From the NCBI GenBank assembly GCA_027295475.1, contig JAPUKV010000213.1:1-6413 (forward strand): a DNA stretch of 6,413 bases, given 5' to 3'. Position 1 is the stretch's first letter. Every line of letters starts with the position of its first letter. A program made the translations under genes and the position numbers. Of this stretch, positions 6,254-6,413 are shown piece by piece. This DNA comes from Pseudomonadota bacterium (lineage in GTDB: Bacteria; Pseudomonadota; Gammaproteobacteria; Woeseiales; Woeseiaceae). Under the pieces are notes generated by a model, which saw nothing but the letters and a program-made list of their open reading frames with translations, made no database searches and had not been told where the DNA came from.

Positions 6254-6413
6254 AACGCGAAATGCTCGAGAAACTGGTCGCGGCGCGTCGTAAGAATCAG
6301 TCTGTGGTGCTGTTGCGTGGAACGACCAGCGGATGCCAGGTGCTGATCGATGACATGGGTACTTATGGCGACACGGCCGACGTCCCCGATGAGCTTCTGC
6401 AACGTGCCAGAGA
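6250..6413 (+). CDS. Second XdhC-family protein (5' part only; runs off right edge)
   Basis: Only 54 codons are present. The product begins MKREMLEKLVAARRKNQ, then SVVLLRGTTSGCQVLIDD, and ends at DELLQRAR. This resembles the N-terminus of the longer XdhC-family partner, where a leading helix is followed by a strand of the type VVLxTxxxxGxxxLI. Its start overlaps the preceding stop as ATGA (6250-6253), so the two should be translationally coupled and act together, most likely in molybdenum cofactor delivery. The assignment rests partly on the neighbouring gene because the diagnostic Rossmann-like domain is outside the window. Confidence 0.65.
   Translation, partial: MKREMLEKLVAARRKNQSVVLLRGTTSGCQVLIDDMGTYGDTADVPDELLQRAR

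Overview
The window is a compact, moderately GC-rich bacterial segment, probably proteobacterial. The gene families, short gaps, 4-base gene overlap and occasional TTG starts all fit, but the sequence alone does not fix a genus. It holds two regulators on the minus strand and a tight divergent plus-strand operon of five genes. The first and last genes of the window run off its ends. No rRNA, tRNA, CRISPR array or insertion sequence was seen, and no gene-free stretch reaches 300 bases.

Left part (1-976, minus strand): the N-terminal part of a TetR/AcrR-type repressor, which probably starts at a TTG, and upstream of it a complete Lrp/AsnC-family regulator. The 121-base gap between them holds an imperfect inverted repeat and a good ribosome-binding sequence with no standard start codon after it. 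Between the Lrp gene and the operon lies a 143-base A+T-rich divergent control region with repeated CGATTT/AAATCG half-sites.

Right part (1120-6413, plus strand): (1) an MIO-type aromatic amino acid aminomutase/ammonia-lyase, closest in recalled sequence to the phenylalanine 2,3-aminomutase AdmH of andrimid biosynthesis; (2) a class III PLP aminotransferase of the glutamate-1-semialdehyde-aminomutase-like branch that resembles beta-phenylalanine aminotransferase; (3) a feruloyl-CoA-synthase-type acyl-CoA ligase; (4, 5) two overlapping XdhC/CoxI-family genes, the second cut by the window edge, that normally serve molybdenum hydroxylases.

Read together, the first three enzymes suggest an uncommon route for phenylalanine (or tyrosine): alpha-amino acid to beta-amino acid, transamination to a 3-oxo-3-arylpropanoate, then CoA activation and presumably thiolysis to an aroyl-CoA plus acetyl-CoA outside the window. 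A simpler alternative is deamination to a cinnamate followed by CoA activation, but this leaves the aminotransferase unexplained. The XdhC genes predict a xanthine-oxidase-family molybdenum hydroxylase just beyond the right edge. The divergent Lrp-type regulator is a natural candidate sensor of the amino acid substrate.
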